Notes: generated by a model not told the origin, from the letters alone. A stretch of 34,579 nt of DNA from Nitrososphaerota archaeon (GCA_031256395.1 JAIRQQ010000055.1:1-34579); one strand, 5' to 3'. Shown: positions 8,382 to 16,799, numbered from the stretch's first letter. Made by a program: numbers and translations.

Positions 8382-8438
8382 CCCTTCTCTTTATTGCCAC
8401 TTTTATTATCTCAATTACTCACTCAACTTTTGCCGTTA

Positions 8439-8489
8439 AACCCAATTGCATCTGTTAAAGGAAAAATGATAGATTAGTTGCAATGGGTT
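8439..8489. terminator. imperfect inverted repeat between converging genes
   Basis: AACCCAATTGCA (8439-8450) and TTGCAATGGGTT (8478-8489) can pair with one shifted base, in the 106-base gap where the ABC permease and cysE converge. The second arm overlaps the last bases of cysE. It could act in transcript ending or mRNA protection on either strand. No strong T-run follows, so the call is weak. Confidence 0.3.
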
Positions 8490-9546
8490 ATTGGGTTGTT
8501 TTTGCTGGGTGGCGGGGTTCTATTCGATATTTTTGCTCAGGTGCGGCGATGGTTATTTTTATGCCTGAGGCTACTGGACCGGTTAACCAGACGTTGCCGC
8601 CTATGACAACATTGTCACCCACCACTGTTTCTGCGCCCAGAAGGGTTGCACCGCTGTAGATAACTACGTTATTGCCGATGGTTGGATGGCGTTTACGGCC
8701 TTTGATTATGTTACCCGCCTCATCTTTGGGAAAGCTCAAAGCACCAAGTGTTACACCCTGATAGAGTTTGACATTGTCACCGATTTCGGCGGTTTCGCCT
8801 ATAACAACTCCGGTGCCATGGTCGATGAAAAAGTTCCGCCCGATTTTTGCTCCGGGATGAATATCAACCCCGGTTAAGCTGTGCATGTGCTCACTCATAA
8901 TCCGGGGAATTAGAGGGACGCCGCTTAGGTAGAGTTCATGGGCGATACGATAAGTGGTAATGGCTAAAACACAGGGATAACTCAAGATGACCTCATCAGT
9001 ACTCACGGCTGCTGGATCACCACTGTATGCGGCTTGGATGTCTCCGCTGAGTTTACCACGGATTTCGGGCAACTTTTCAAGTAACTCCCGAGCGACCACA
9101 TGTGCCCGTTTCTGGCAGAGATCGTGGGGACATTGACTGATTTTTCTGCAGATATATTTGAGGCTCTTCTCAATCTCATCAGTAAGTCGGGCGTAAATTG
9201 AGGTTAATTTTATGCCTAAATAATAGTTTACATTGGCTTTAGATGGTTCTGAATCACCCAGATAGCCAGGGAAAAGAACAGTGAATAAATCTTCCAAAAC
9301 CTCAATGACGATTTTTTTGTTAGGTAAATCGCGTCCTTCAAGGTGATCCATGCCGCCAAACTTTTCGTAACTAGCCGCCAAATCATCAACCAGTTTTGGC
9401 AGACCCCTTGCAACCCAATCCTGTTCCACTGTATGGTTGGTATGCATCAATGTGTCAATCATACGATCGGGATTCCAGCAATCAACCTCTTTGTTTTGTT
9501 CTAGACATTTCTTGCAATCTATGGATGGGGATGGATTTGTAGACAT
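8488..9546 (-). CDS. cysE: serine O-acetyltransferase, long form
   Basis: Makes O-acetylserine from serine and acetyl-CoA, the first step of cysteine synthesis. The C-terminal part is a left-handed beta-helix with hexapeptide repeats ([40 protein letters not shown]), including the catalytic DIHPGA and HGTG segments. At 352 residues it is longer than E. coli CysE; the extra length is at the N terminus, which holds six cysteines (CKKC, CWNP, then [12 protein letters not shown]). [12 protein letters not shown] is shared with long SATs. It lies 86 bases downstream of cysK, on the same strand, and the product feeds that enzyme. The cysteine cluster may bind metal (inference). Confidence 0.92.
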   Translation of the reverse strand: MSTNPSPSIDCKKCLEQNKEVDCWNPDRMIDTLMHTNHTVEQDWVARGLPKLVDDLAASYEKFGGMDHLEGRDLPNKKIVIEVLEDLFTVLFPGYLGDSEPSKANVNYYLGIKLTSIYARLTDEIEKSLKYICRKISQCPHDLCQKRAHVVARELLEKLPEIRGKLSGDIQAAYSGDPAAVSTDEVILSYPCVLAITTYRIAHELYLSGVPLIPRIMSEHMHSLTGVDIHPGAKIGRNFFIDHGTGVVIGETAEIGDNVKLYQGVTLGALSFPKDEAGNIIKGRKRHPTIGNNVVIYSGATLLGAETVVGDNVVIGGNVWLTGPVASGIKITIAAPEQKYRIEPRHPAKTTQ

Positions 9547-9632
9547 GTCTGTGTTCTTCCCTTTGCTTTGTATTGGTAAGAGGAGAATATAAGAGAAGCG
9601 TCTGTTTAAAAAAGAGAAACAGACATGCCGGA

Positions 9633-10556
9633 TTATTGTTGGAATAGTGTAGTGCTTAGGTAGCGCTCACCTGTGTCGGGCAGGATAACTAGGACAAGTT
9701 TGTCTGCGTTTTGGGGGCGTTTGGCAATTTCGAGAGCAGCCCATGTTGCAGCTCCTGAAGAGATACCTACTAGCAGACCTTCTTGTTGGGCTAATGCGCG
9801 GGCGGTTTTTAGGGCGTCATCATCGGTTACTTGGATGATTTCATCGACTATGTCGAGTTGGAGGGCGTCGGGTTTAAAGCCTGCGCCTAGGCCTTGGATT
9901 TTGTGGGGTCCGCTTTTTCCACCGCTAAGTACGGGTGAAGCGGCGGGTTCTACGGCTATGGCTTGGAGGGTTGGTTTTTTGCCTTTGAGGTATTGTGCTA
10001 TGCCGGTTATGGTTCCGCCTGTGCCGACTCCTGCAACGACTATGTCGACTTTTCCGTTGGTGTCTTTCCAGATTTCGGGGCCGGTTGTTTGGCAGTGGGC
10101 ATTGGGGTTGGCGGTGTTTTTGAATTGTTGGGGGATAAAGCTTCCAGGGGTGGAGGCGGCGAGTTCTTCGGCTTTTTTGATGGCGCCGTTCATGCCGGCG
10201 GATCCAGGGGTTAGAACGAGTTGTGCGCCGTATGCTTTGAGGAGGTTGCGGCGTTCTATGCTCATGGTCTCAGGCATTGTTAGGATGAGTTTGTAGCCTT
10301 TGACGGCTGCAACCATGGCAAGGCCGATGCCGGTATTGCCAGAAGTGGGTTCGATGATTGTTGCGCCGGGTTGGATTAGGCCTTGGGTTTCGGCGGTTTC
10401 GATCATGTTTTTACAGATGCGGTCTTTTATGCTACCGCCAGGGTTGAGGGATTCGAGTTTAGCCACGACTGTGGCGTTTATGCCTTGGGTGAGTTTGTTT
10501 AGGCGTACTACGGGAGTTTTACCTATTGTGTCTAATACGTTATTGTTTATGGTCAT
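9633..10556 (-). CDS. cysK: cysteine synthase (O-acetylserine sulfhydrylase)
   Basis: A PLP enzyme that joins O-acetylserine and sulfide to give cysteine. The Schiff-base lysine is in [14 protein letters not shown], the substrate loop is [12 protein letters not shown], and the phosphate-binding glycines are in [17 protein letters not shown]. About 307 residues, normal for CysK. The frame begins at a GTG (10565), but the ATG at 10556 ([19 protein letters not shown]) matches usual starts better. It is first in an operon with cysE. A TATA-like TTTTAAAG on the minus strand near 10601-10609 gives a short leader. The divergent COG2522 regulator may control it. Confidence 0.94.
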   Translation of the reverse strand: MTINNNVLDTIGKTPVVRLNKLTQGINATVVAKLESLNPGGSIKDRICKNMIETAETQGLIQPGATIIEPTSGNTGIGLAMVAAVKGYKLILTMPETMSIERRNLLKAYGAQLVLTPGSAGMNGAIKKAEELAASTPGSFIPQQFKNTANPNAHCQTTGPEIWKDTNGKVDIVVAGVGTGGTITGIAQYLKGKKPTLQAIAVEPAASPVLSGGKSGPHKIQGLGAGFKPDALQLDIVDEIIQVTDDDALKTARALAQQEGLLVGISSGAATWAALEIAKRPQNADKLVLVILPDTGERYLSTTLFQQ

Positions 10557-10565
10557 TTTCCACAC

Positions 10566-10684
10566 TCTACCTAACGCTGTTATGAAATGGTAGCTTTCAC
10601 ACTTTAAAACGTTTACGGAGGGGCAAAACAGAGAAGAAATGAAACATCTAATAAATATAAGCGTGTTATACTGATGTGATACTT
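10566..10684. promoter_or_regulatory. divergent promoter region, cysK-cysE versus COG2522 regulator
   Basis: A TATA-like box for cysK lies near 10601-10609 (minus strand) and one for the regulator at 10651-10660 (ATAAATATAA), about 29 bases before the ATG 10685, which implies a leaderless mRNA. A direct repeat ATACT occurs at 10668-10672 and 10679-10683, eleven bases apart, exactly at the expected start of the regulator transcript. It is a possible autoregulatory site. Confidence 0.45.
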
Positions 10685-11038
10685 ATGAGTCCGCAATGCG
10701 AAATAATCGCCAAATACATATTGCCCATTTTCCGCTCCATGCTAGCAAAAGAACTTGTCCAAACCCACCACCTCTCCCAAACTGAAACCGCCAAAAAACT
10801 CGGAACCACCCAAGCCGCTATCAGCCAATACCTCAACTCAAAACGCGCCTACAAAGGCACAAAACAAATAGAAGAATTCCTGCCTCAAATCCAAACCTTA
10901 GCCACAGAAACCGCCAAAAAAATAGCCGACAACAAAACCAACCCAGAAAACATTACTCCCCATATCTGCAACCTTTGCACAACACTCTACAAAAAAACAA
11001 CAACTCCTCAAACAAGCAAACCCAAAACCCACCTCTAA
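10685..11038 (+). CDS. COG2522-type helix-turn-helix regulator
   Basis: A 117-residue archaeal regulator. The opening MSPQCEIIAKYILPIFRSML and the HTH with LSQTETAKKLGTTQAAISQY are typical of COG2522. The C-terminal region contains ICNLCTTLY, a CxxC pair seen at the end of this family that, together with the N-terminal Cys, could hold a metal or Fe-S group (inference). The ATG 10685 is chosen over an in-frame GTG at 10676 because the TATA box distance fits a leaderless start. It is divergent from cysK-cysE and is the obvious candidate for their control. Confidence 0.85.
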   Translation: MSPQCEIIAKYILPIFRSMLAKELVQTHHLSQTETAKKLGTTQAAISQYLNSKRAYKGTKQIEEFLPQIQTLATETAKKIADNKTNPENITPHICNLCTTLYKKTTTPQTSKPKTHL

Positions 11039-11074
11039 CAACCAGTTTATCGCAAAGGTATCAAGTATACGTTT

Positions 11075-11088
11075 CATAAAATTTTATG
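11075..11088. promoter_or_regulatory. perfect 14-bp palindrome upstream of the methyltransferase gene
   Basis: CATAAAATTTTATG is a perfect inverted repeat 48 bases before the ATG at 11137. Part of it could serve as the TATA element, so a protein bound here would block the promoter. Only the symmetry is seen; no regulator is assigned. Confidence 0.35.
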
Positions 11089-11136
11089 TATCTGTAACGA
11101 TTACTGGTGTTAAACATTACAGACAGGTATTGAAAC

Positions 11137-11763
11137 ATGAAAGACAGCAAGGACTTCAAATTTGATAAAAGAGCCTCAACTTATGATGAAGGAATTGAAG
11201 GCAAAGTATCAAAAAAGTTTTACAAGTTATTGCTAAAGCGAGTCAAGCTTCATCAAGGCGCAACTGTTTTAGATGTTGGTTGTGGAACGGGTACGATTCT
11301 TAAAAATTTAAGTGACCTTACAGACATAAACGGGTATGGAATCGATGTAGAAGAGAACATGATTCTGGAGGCAAAATCAAAGTGTCCAGAAATGAATATT
11401 TTTGTTTCAGACTGTACAAAAACCCCTTTTGCAGATAATCAGTTCGATATTGTAACTTCATGCATGTCTTATCACCATTTTGCAGATAAACAAGGATTTG
11501 CAAAGGAAGCCGCAAGAATCATAAAGTCTGGAGGACACCTATACATCACAGACCCACGCTTCCCATGGATCGTTAGAAAACCATTGAATTTAGCCCTACG
11601 CATACATAAGATAACAGGGTATTTTGGGACTCCTAAAGAAATTGAAAAAGTCTTTTTGGAACATGGCTTTGAACTTGTTGATTGTAATTTTGACCTGTAT
11701 GCCCAATGTGTTAAACTAAGAAAAGCAACTAAACAAACAAGTTGTTCACCTCCGGCCCAATAA
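11137..11763 (+). CDS. class I SAM-dependent methyltransferase
   Basis: A 208-residue protein of the UbiE/Methyltransf_11 type. Motif I is VLDVGCGTGT at residues 44-53, followed by the acidic loop GYGIDVEENM, SDCTKTPFADNQFDIVTS and a C-terminal strand region. The opening FDKRASTYDEG is common in this group. The substrate cannot be predicted. Its coding strand is more evenly A/T-rich than the A/C-rich neighbours, so it may be a recent arrival, but this rests on eye inspection. AGGT lies about nine bases before the ATG. It converges on rtcB. Confidence 0.88.
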   Translation: MKDSKDFKFDKRASTYDEGIEGKVSKKFYKLLLKRVKLHQGATVLDVGCGTGTILKNLSDLTDINGYGIDVEENMILEAKSKCPEMNIFVSDCTKTPFADNQFDIVTSCMSYHHFADKQGFAKEAARIIKSGGHLYITDPRFPWIVRKPLNLALRIHKITGYFGTPKEIEKVFLEHGFELVDCNFDLYAQCVKLRKATKQTSCSPPAQ

Positions 11764-11900
11764 ACAATCAAAATCAATCAACAGCCAAACAAGTACAGAG
11801 ACATACAACGAGAGGATGAAAACCCATCTGCAATAGATATCACACCAACAACAACACAAGAAATGTTGATCCCCCAATAGTTTTTAGGGTAAAAATTGAG

Positions 11901-11927
11901 AGCTCCTTACCTATTGAGGTATGAGCT
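11901..11927 (-). terminator. hairpin plus T-run after rtcB
   Basis: Ten base pairs form between AGCTC..TACCT and AGGTA.GAGCT around an ATTG loop with a small internal loop. On the minus strand it begins 23 bases after the rtcB stop and is followed by CAATTTTTACC. The T5 follows only in the minus direction, which fits termination of rtcB rather than of the methyltransferase. Confidence 0.5.
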
Positions 11928-11949
11928 AAACATAAAGAAGGAATGGATG

Positions 11950-13431
11950 TTAACCCTTAATGACTGCTAGGGGTGTGAGGCGGGCGACTTTGGTGGCTAT
12001 GCCGATTTGGTGGCTGACCTCTGCAACCATGTCTACGTCTTTGTAGGCGGGGTCTGCTTCTTCTGCAAGTACTGTTGGGCTTGCGGCGCGGACTGCGATG
12101 CCGCGTTTTTCGAGACGACTTCTTACTTCTGCGCCTCCGAATTGGCGTTTGGCAGCAAAACGGCTCATCGTTCGTCCAGCACCATGAGCTGTGGAACCAA
12201 AGGTTAACTCCATGGCTTTTTGTGTACCCACAAGTACCCAAGAGCTGGTACCCATGCTTCCGGGGATAAGCACTGGTTGGCCCTCGCTTCGGTAATCTTC
12301 AGGCACTGCTTCATGCCCTGCAGGGAACGCGCGGGTGGCGCCTTTGCGATGAACCCAGACCTTCTTTTGTATACCATCTCCAACATCGTGGGTTTCCATT
12401 TTGGCGATGTTGTGAGCAACATCATAGACAAGTTTGAGACCGATTTTTTCGGGATCTTGTCCATAGACTTGGTGGAAGCTCTGTCTGACCCAGTGCATTA
12501 TGGCTTGGCGGTTGCAGAAGGCATAGTTAACGGCGCAGGCCATGGCTTCAACGTAGTCTTTGGCTTCTTGGCTGTTGCCAGGAGCGCATGCTAGTTCGCG
12601 GTCAGGCAGGTTGATTTTGTATTTTTGTACTGCATGTTCCATTACACGAAGATAATCAGAACAGACTTGGTGGCCGTATCCTCGGCTACCGCAGTGGATC
12701 ATAACGGTAACTTGTCCTTCGTGGGTGAGACCAAAGGCTTTGGCGGTTTTGGGGTTGAAAATTTTATCTACTTTTTGAATTTCTAGGAAGTGATTGCCGC
12801 TGCCTAGTGTGCCAAGTTGGGTTAAACCGCGGTTTTTAGCGGTTTGACTAACTTTATCAGGGTTGGCGTTGGGCATGTGTCCGTTTTCTTCACAGTGTTT
12901 GGCGTCTTCGCTCCAGCCTAGGCCGCGGTCGATGAGCCACTGCACGCCCTCAACGGCGAGGGTGTCAAGGTCACGGTTAGATATGGTGAGGTCTTTTCTG
13001 CGGCTTCCTAATCCGGAGGGTATGTTGCGAAAGATTGTTTCGGTTAGGGGGGTTAGTTTGGATCGGACTTCTGTGTCGGTTATGTTGGTTGAGAGGAGTC
13101 TAACGCCGCAGTTGATATCATATCCAACGCCGCCTGGGCTTATGACTCCGTCGGTGTAGTCGGTTGCTGCAACGCCGCCGATGGGGAAGCCGTAGCCTTC
13201 ATGTCCATCGGGGAGTGTGATGGCGTGTTTGTAGATTCCGGGGAGTTGGGCCACGTTGCCGCATTGCCAAAGTGTGCGGTCAGTTTGCATCTTTTCCAGT
13301 AGGGCTTTATTGGCAAAAATCATGGCGGGAACTTTCATTTGGGGTTTGTACTTGGGAATCTGCCACATGTAATCGTTAATTTTCTCAAGAGGCACCCGTT
13401 CAGGTGCGGGTCTGCTTTCATTTTCGCCCAA
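11950..13431 (-). CDS. rtcB: tRNA-splicing RNA ligase RtcB
   Basis: Joins 2',3'-cyclic phosphate and 5'-OH RNA ends after tRNA intron removal, using GTP and manganese. Key segments are visible: ISPGGVGYDINCGVRL with the metal-binding Asp/Cys, GTLGSGNHFLEIQ, VMIHCGSRGYGHQV and, near the C terminus, TAHGAGRTMSR with the guanylated histidine. About 493 residues from a TTG at 13431; the GTG at 13395 (then PLEKINDYMWQIPK) matches the usual archaeal start better, and neither has a clear ribosome site. No intein and no adjacent archease gene are seen. A terminator-like hairpin follows. Confidence 0.95.
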   Translation of the reverse strand: MGENESRPAPERVPLEKINDYMWQIPKYKPQMKVPAMIFANKALLEKMQTDRTLWQCGNVAQLPGIYKHAITLPDGHEGYGFPIGGVAATDYTDGVISPGGVGYDINCGVRLLSTNITDTEVRSKLTPLTETIFRNIPSGLGSRRKDLTISNRDLDTLAVEGVQWLIDRGLGWSEDAKHCEENGHMPNANPDKVSQTAKNRGLTQLGTLGSGNHFLEIQKVDKIFNPKTAKAFGLTHEGQVTVMIHCGSRGYGHQVCSDYLRVMEHAVQKYKINLPDRELACAPGNSQEAKDYVEAMACAVNYAFCNRQAIMHWVRQSFHQVYGQDPEKIGLKLVYDVAHNIAKMETHDVGDGIQKKVWVHRKGATRAFPAGHEAVPEDYRSEGQPVLIPGSMGTSSWVLVGTQKAMELTFGSTAHGAGRTMSRFAAKRQFGGAEVRSRLEKRGIAVRAASPTVLAEEADPAYKDVDMVAEVSHQIGIATKVARLTPLAVIKG

Positions 13432-13476
13432 AACACTTCACTTCATGACAAAAACCCAAGCAGATTATTAAAATGT

Positions 13477-14400
13477 TTACGGTTGGGTTTTGGGTTGTTT
13501 TGTCTTGGCGTATTCGATAAATCCCATGATGCAGTTGTCTAGCACGGTTTTTTTGTAGATGGGGTGGTTTTGGATGTAGCTGATAATTTTGGTCATGACG
13601 GGGTCTGCTTGGATGATATTTTCTCGAATGGTTTCCAGACTTTGGTTTGTTTCTACACCGGCTTGTGCAATGTCGGCCCAGAGTTGTAGCTGTGTTTTGT
13701 AGGCTTCAAGTCGGTTAACTGCATCATCAGCTCGTCCGAAGTGACTAAAGTAGAGTGCTTGGGGGCTAAGGGCGATGAGTTTGTCAAGGGATACCAAGGC
13801 TGATTCAAGATAGAAGGGTGGAGGAGTTGTTGGGACAACTACGTTACAGTCGGGCAGATAAGTACCTGCGGCATCTCCGGGAAAAACGCCATTGTTGAGG
13901 TTTTCTTGGAAACTAAGGTTGTGTGAGGCATGTCCTAGTGTTTCAATGACGGTGAGTTTAGCGTTGTCTCCTAAATCAAAAATACCCTCAGTTATGGGGA
14001 TTATGCGGTCTTTGGGTACGGGTTCGGGTTTGCCGAAGATTTCGCTGACATAACCTAAAACGGCTTGACTTGAGGGCCAGAGGCGTTCAGGGTCGATTAG
14101 GTGGGGTGCGCCGCGTGGGTGGACAATAACTTTGGCGTTTGGTAGAGATTTTAGCAAGGTGCCTGCGCCGCCGCCATGGTCAAGATGGATATGAGTCACT
14201 GCAACATACTCTATAGCTTTGGGTGCTATATCTAGTTCGTCTATAGCGCTAAGGAGGTTGGGTATTGAGTTTGTTGGGCCGGACTCGATGAGTGTGGGTT
14301 TTGAGCCGGTTATGATATAGCTGCAGATGAGTTGTTTAAAACCGCCAGTGTCGAGTTCAACTTGGTAGAGGTTTTTTCCAATTTGTTTTGTATGCATCAT
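13477..14400 (-). CDS. metallo-beta-lactamase-fold hydrolase
   Basis: A protein of about 307 residues of the MBL superfamily. The metal site VTHIHLDHGGGAG (HxHxDH) is intact, further ligands are in ETLGHASHN and VFPGDAAG, and a late histidine is in YFSHFGRAD. The resemblance is to glyoxalase II/thiol-hydrolase-like archaeal proteins rather than to beta-CASP nucleases, since no beta-CASP domain is present. Two adjacent ATGs (14400, 14397) follow GAGGG at 14404-14408; a TTG at 14409 is less likely. It lies upstream of rtcB, 45 bases away, so co-transcription is possible. Substrate unknown. Confidence 0.88.
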   Translation of the reverse strand: MMHTKQIGKNLYQVELDTGGFKQLICSYIITGSKPTLIESGPTNSIPNLLSAIDELDIAPKAIEYVAVTHIHLDHGGGAGTLLKSLPNAKVIVHPRGAPHLIDPERLWPSSQAVLGYVSEIFGKPEPVPKDRIIPITEGIFDLGDNAKLTVIETLGHASHNLSFQENLNNGVFPGDAAGTYLPDCNVVVPTTPPPFYLESALVSLDKLIALSPQALYFSHFGRADDAVNRLEAYKTQLQLWADIAQAGVETNQSLETIRENIIQADPVMTKIISYIQNHPIYKKTVLDNCIMGFIEYAKTKQPKTQP

Positions 14401-14455
14401 ATCCCTCAAAACGTGATGTTAAGCAGCACCCAAACATAAAAGTCGTTGGGACTAG

Positions 14456-14704
14456 CTATTGGCTATCTGTGTTGTTAGGAAATTGTTTGGGTGGTCTTTT
14501 GCCATAAACGCGGATGAGTGCATAGTTGATTATTGCTGAGGCGACTACTACACCAAAGCCGCCGATAAGATAGACATCGTTTGAAATGATATTTAGTACT
14601 GTTGAGGAGTAGAAAAGAAGTATAACTGCTGTGATGGCACATATGAATAGTAAAATTCGGGCAATTTTAAGATTGTTGGATTTTTTCTCTTTTTCTGCAA
14701 GCAC
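14456..14704 (-). CDS. small two-helix membrane protein
   Basis: An 82-residue protein starting at a GTG. Two hydrophobic segments (ARILLFICAITAVILLFYSS and VYLIGGFGVVVASAIINYAL) are separated by a short polar loop, with a basic N terminus and a polar tail. No family was recognised. The start has no clear ribosome site, but an A/T-rich ATTTTTTATCC block lies about 30 bases upstream on the minus strand and may be a promoter. The hydrophobic pattern supports a real gene; the start is uncertain. Confidence 0.55.
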   Translation of the reverse strand: MLAEKEKKSNNLKIARILLFICAITAVILLFYSSTVLNIISNDVYLIGGFGVVVASAIINYALIRVYGKRPPKQFPNNTDSQ

Positions 14705-14820
14705 AAAGGTAGTGTGGTACCATTGGATAAAAAATTATCTAATCTAAAACTTGACTTGAGCCACAAAATTATAGAGAGGTGCATAGTTAAGATAAAAGAC
14801 ATAAGCATAGACGGCGTGCA

Positions 14821-15921
14821 TCAGTTTTGTCGGTGTTTTTTTAGGTATGTTATTGTAATTAGCACTGTGATTAAAAGGGCAACCGCAAGTATCACTGCAA
14901 CCACATATTCAATGGGCAGGCTACTATTTGGTGAACTATTATCGGGTGAAGTTGCTATGCTATAGGTGGAGATAAGTGGATAGCGGTCGACTCCTTTGCC
15001 TAAAATGGCGATGCCGCCTCCGCCATTACCGTTGCCCCAAGATATGGGTTCTGATTCGATTAAATATGCTGTATCGCCTATGCACGAATTACTTATCTCA
15101 GATACATTGGAGTATTTTGTGGTGTAGTCGTGCCAATAATTTCCCATTTTACCATTGTCCCAGTTTCCAGCAGGAGAAATCGGGGAAAGCCCTGATACAA
15201 ACGGGCCTGGAAGATGAACATGGAGCGCTTGTTGGTTGTCCACAAAATTGTTAAGATAAATCAAATGATAACCCGCGACACCAGAGCGGCTACCAAGGGC
15301 TAGTATTACATCATTATCCGTAACGTCGTTTTGGGTTATTGTTGTTCCGTTGCTGTCTATTATGTTAAATGCCCAATAGTTGTTGCTTATTTGGTTGTTG
15401 ATTATAAGATTGGTGTCTTCTGTGGGAATGAATACATCTTTAATATAGATCCCGCTAGTGCTTGTCTGTATGATGTTTTTACTTATGACGTAATCAGTGG
15501 CATACAAAGCGATAGCACGATCATTATCAGTAAATTTGTTGGCTGTTATGGTATTATTGTTGTATGCACCATATATTCCAGCTGGCCAACGGTCAATGTT
15601 GAAATTAGTGACCACTACATTGCTTGCCTTTAGAGTAATGCCAGCTAAGCCTGAGTCGATACGTGGCCCTTGGAGGGTGTGGTTTGCTCCGTTTAGGGTG
15701 ATGCCGTTTTTTTGGACTTCAATAGGCAGTTTGAGGTCTGTTGTTAGTGTATAGGTGTTGCCGTCTCTTTGAATACCGCTTGAGGCATCAACAGTACCAT
15801 CTGGAAATATCGTAATAGTTGAGGGTTGTGCATCTGCAGTTTTAATAACCAAGATAAAAGGACATAACAGCAAAGTCAGCATTATTGAAGCAACGACAAC
15901 TTTCAATATAGTTACTTTCAA
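14821..15921 (-). CDS. surface-anchored right-handed beta-helix (NosD-like) protein
   Basis: A 366-residue exported protein. The N terminus is a signal peptide (MKVTILKVVV, then LLLCPFILV, cleavage near ADA-QP). The body has parallel beta-helix repeats of the NosD/PbH1 type, with ITLNGANHTLQGPRI, VVTNFNIDRW and repeated N-N-x-I turns. The C terminus is an anchor helix from IEYVVAVILAVALLITVLIT followed by KKHRQ. It is likely displayed on the outer face, perhaps binding or processing polysaccharide (inference). The start is a TTG at 15921 with GGGAAC upstream; a TATA-like AAAAATATG lies near 15952-15959 on the minus strand. Confidence 0.85.
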   Translation of the reverse strand: MKVTILKVVVASIMLTLLLCPFILVIKTADAQPSTITIFPDGTVDASSGIQRDGNTYTLTTDLKLPIEVQKNGITLNGANHTLQGPRIDSGLAGITLKASNVVVTNFNIDRWPAGIYGAYNNNTITANKFTDNDRAIALYATDYVISKNIIQTSTSGIYIKDVFIPTEDTNLIINNQISNNYWAFNIIDSNGTTITQNDVTDNDVILALGSRSGVAGYHLIYLNNFVDNQQALHVHLPGPFVSGLSPISPAGNWDNGKMGNYWHDYTTKYSNVSEISNSCIGDTAYLIESEPISWGNGNGGGGIAILGKGVDRYPLISTYSIATSPDNSSPNSSLPIEYVVAVILAVALLITVLITITYLKKHRQN

Positions 15922-15970
15922 TATAGTTCCCTGTGCTAAAATGCATAAACATATTTTTAGTTCTAACCAT

Positions 15971-15985
15971 GGAACATATTGTTCC
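15971..15985. promoter_or_regulatory. 15-bp palindrome upstream of the NosD-like gene
   Basis: GGAACATATTGTTCC has six-base arms (GGAACA/TGTTCC) around a TAT centre and a further GGAAC at 15992. It sits 50-64 bases before the TTG start, just upstream of the TATA-like box, a place where an activator or repressor would bind. It also lies right after the stop of the interrupted gene, so a transcript-end hairpin is an alternative. Confidence 0.4.
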
Positions 15986-16013
15986 AGTTACGGAACAGAG
16001 CCACAGTATGGTT

Positions 16014-16021
16014 GGATATTG
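16014..16021. repeat. left copy of the 8-bp target-site duplication
   Basis: GGATATTG directly abuts the left end of the IS1 element and is repeated exactly at 16822-16829. IS1 elements are known to duplicate about 8-9 bp. Confidence 0.85.
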
Positions 16022-16022
16022 A

Positions 16023-16043
16023 GTCATGTCTCAAAATAGTTTA
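16023..16043 (+). repeat. IS1 left terminal inverted repeat
   Basis: Matches the reverse complement of 16800-16820 at 20 of 21 positions; the only difference is A versus T after GTCATGTCTCAAA. It overlaps the stop region of the InsB frame (stop at 16031-16033). Confidence 0.85.
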
Positions 16044-16498
16044 CATCCAAATTCTAATGTGTTTATGAGCAGCCCGAAAACAATTTTATGCATTTCCAAC
16101 GATTTAGAGTAGCAAATAGTCCTGCGAGCTAAACGCTTAAGTCTGGTACGAAAAGTCAAATGCTTACACTCGATACGTTGCGTATTCCGCTTACCCGTCT
16201 GCAAAATATCCCAAGAAATAGCGTTATGATAAGCAAAATTATCATCACAAAACACTTGCATTATCTCCACCTTTAGTTTTGACAGTAAAGCTAAAAGTTT
16301 TTGCAACACGTTATGCTCTCTTGTACCAAAAACGTACGCAACAATTTCACCGGTATCATGATTTATAGCATGCCACAACCAACAAGGAGTCTTTTTACAA
16401 TAAACTCTGCCCCACATTTCATCCATTTCCAGACGAACTTTCAAAGGTTGATTGAAGTTTATGTATTTTGGGTTTATGTTTGTTTGGAGTTTTTCTGT
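16031..16498 (-). CDS. insB: IS1 InsB-like DDE transposase domain, expressed by frameshift
   Basis: The catalytic part of the IS1 transposase. From the slip site the frame is open to 16031. DDE residues are visible: the first D in RLEMDEMWGR, the second in QVFCDDNFAYHN, and E in NTQRIECKHLTFRTRLKRLA, followed by the IS1-typical R-KS--H region (YSKSLEMHKIV). A start within the frame (16444) exists but falls just before the first catalytic Asp, so production as the InsA-InsB fusion is more likely. Nothing is truncated compared with IS1. Confidence 0.88.
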   Translation of the reverse strand, partial: TEKLQTNINPKYINFNQPLKVRLEMDEMWGRVYCKKTPCWLWHAINHDTGEIVAYVFGTREHNVLQKLLALLSKLKVEIMQVFCDDNFAYHNAISWDILQTGKRNTQRIECKHLTFRTRLKRLARRTICYSKSLEMHKIVFGLLINTLEFGCKLF

Positions 16499-16755
16499 TT
16501 TTTTAAAACTGATAAAACGGTGTTTGAACTAATATTTAGTACGCGCGAGATGTCGCGTATGCCGCTGCCGTTTAGAGACATTTTCACTATCAACTGTTTG
16601 GTTTGGGGTTTAGCACCATTATTTGCGTATTGTATTTGGAATGTTTTACCGCATTTTTTACATTTGCAACGTGGTTTTCCATTTACTTGTTGTTTACCCA
16701 TCTTTACAACATCTAAACTATCACAATGTATACATCTGACACTTGCCGTCACCAT
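16474..16755 (-). CDS. insA: IS1 InsA-like DNA-binding protein
   Basis: A 93-residue protein with a zinc-finger N terminus (CIHCDSLDVVKMG, then CKCKKCGKTF) and a helix-turn-helix (GSGIRDISRVLNISSNTVLS), the layout and size of bacterial InsA. In IS1, InsA binds the inverted repeats and represses the transposase, and its N-terminal part also forms the start of the InsAB' transposase. It ends with LKKQKNSKQT just after the A7 slip site. Confidence 0.88.
   Translation of the reverse strand: MVTASVRCIHCDSLDVVKMGKQQVNGKPRCKCKKCGKTFQIQYANNGAKPQTKQLIVKMSLNGSGIRDISRVLNISSNTVLSVLKKQKNSKQT
16498..16504 (-). promoter_or_regulatory. -1 ribosomal frameshift site (A AAA AAA C) of the IS1 element
   Basis: On the minus strand the InsA frame reads TTA AAA AAA CAG, which contains the slippery heptamer A AAA AAA followed by C, the same type known for bacterial IS1. 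After a -1 slip, reading continues ACA GAA AAA CTC and stays open into the InsB domain. The fusion would have 241 residues, against 232 for the E. coli IS1 transposase. Confidence 0.8.
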
Positions 16756-16799
16756 ATTAATTGCCTCACGAAGTGATCAAATACACACCACCAGCTTAA

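Noticed and set aside
9673-10296. 207-codon plus-strand frame opposite cysK
   Set aside because: Antisense to a fully conserved PLP enzyme; Ser/Pro/Ala-rich composition typical of shadow frames.
13382-13410. GCACC/GGTGC hairpin near the rtcB start as a possible riboswitch or attenuator
   Set aside because: Five base pairs inside what is probably coding sequence; no known RNA element matches.
15941-16021. Plus-strand frame starting at ATG 15941 that would also stay open across the IS1 site and end at 16986
   Set aside because: The minus-strand reading of the same DNA gives a transmembrane anchor with a basic stop sequence, which is far more protein-like than the Thr/Pro/Ile-rich plus-strand reading.
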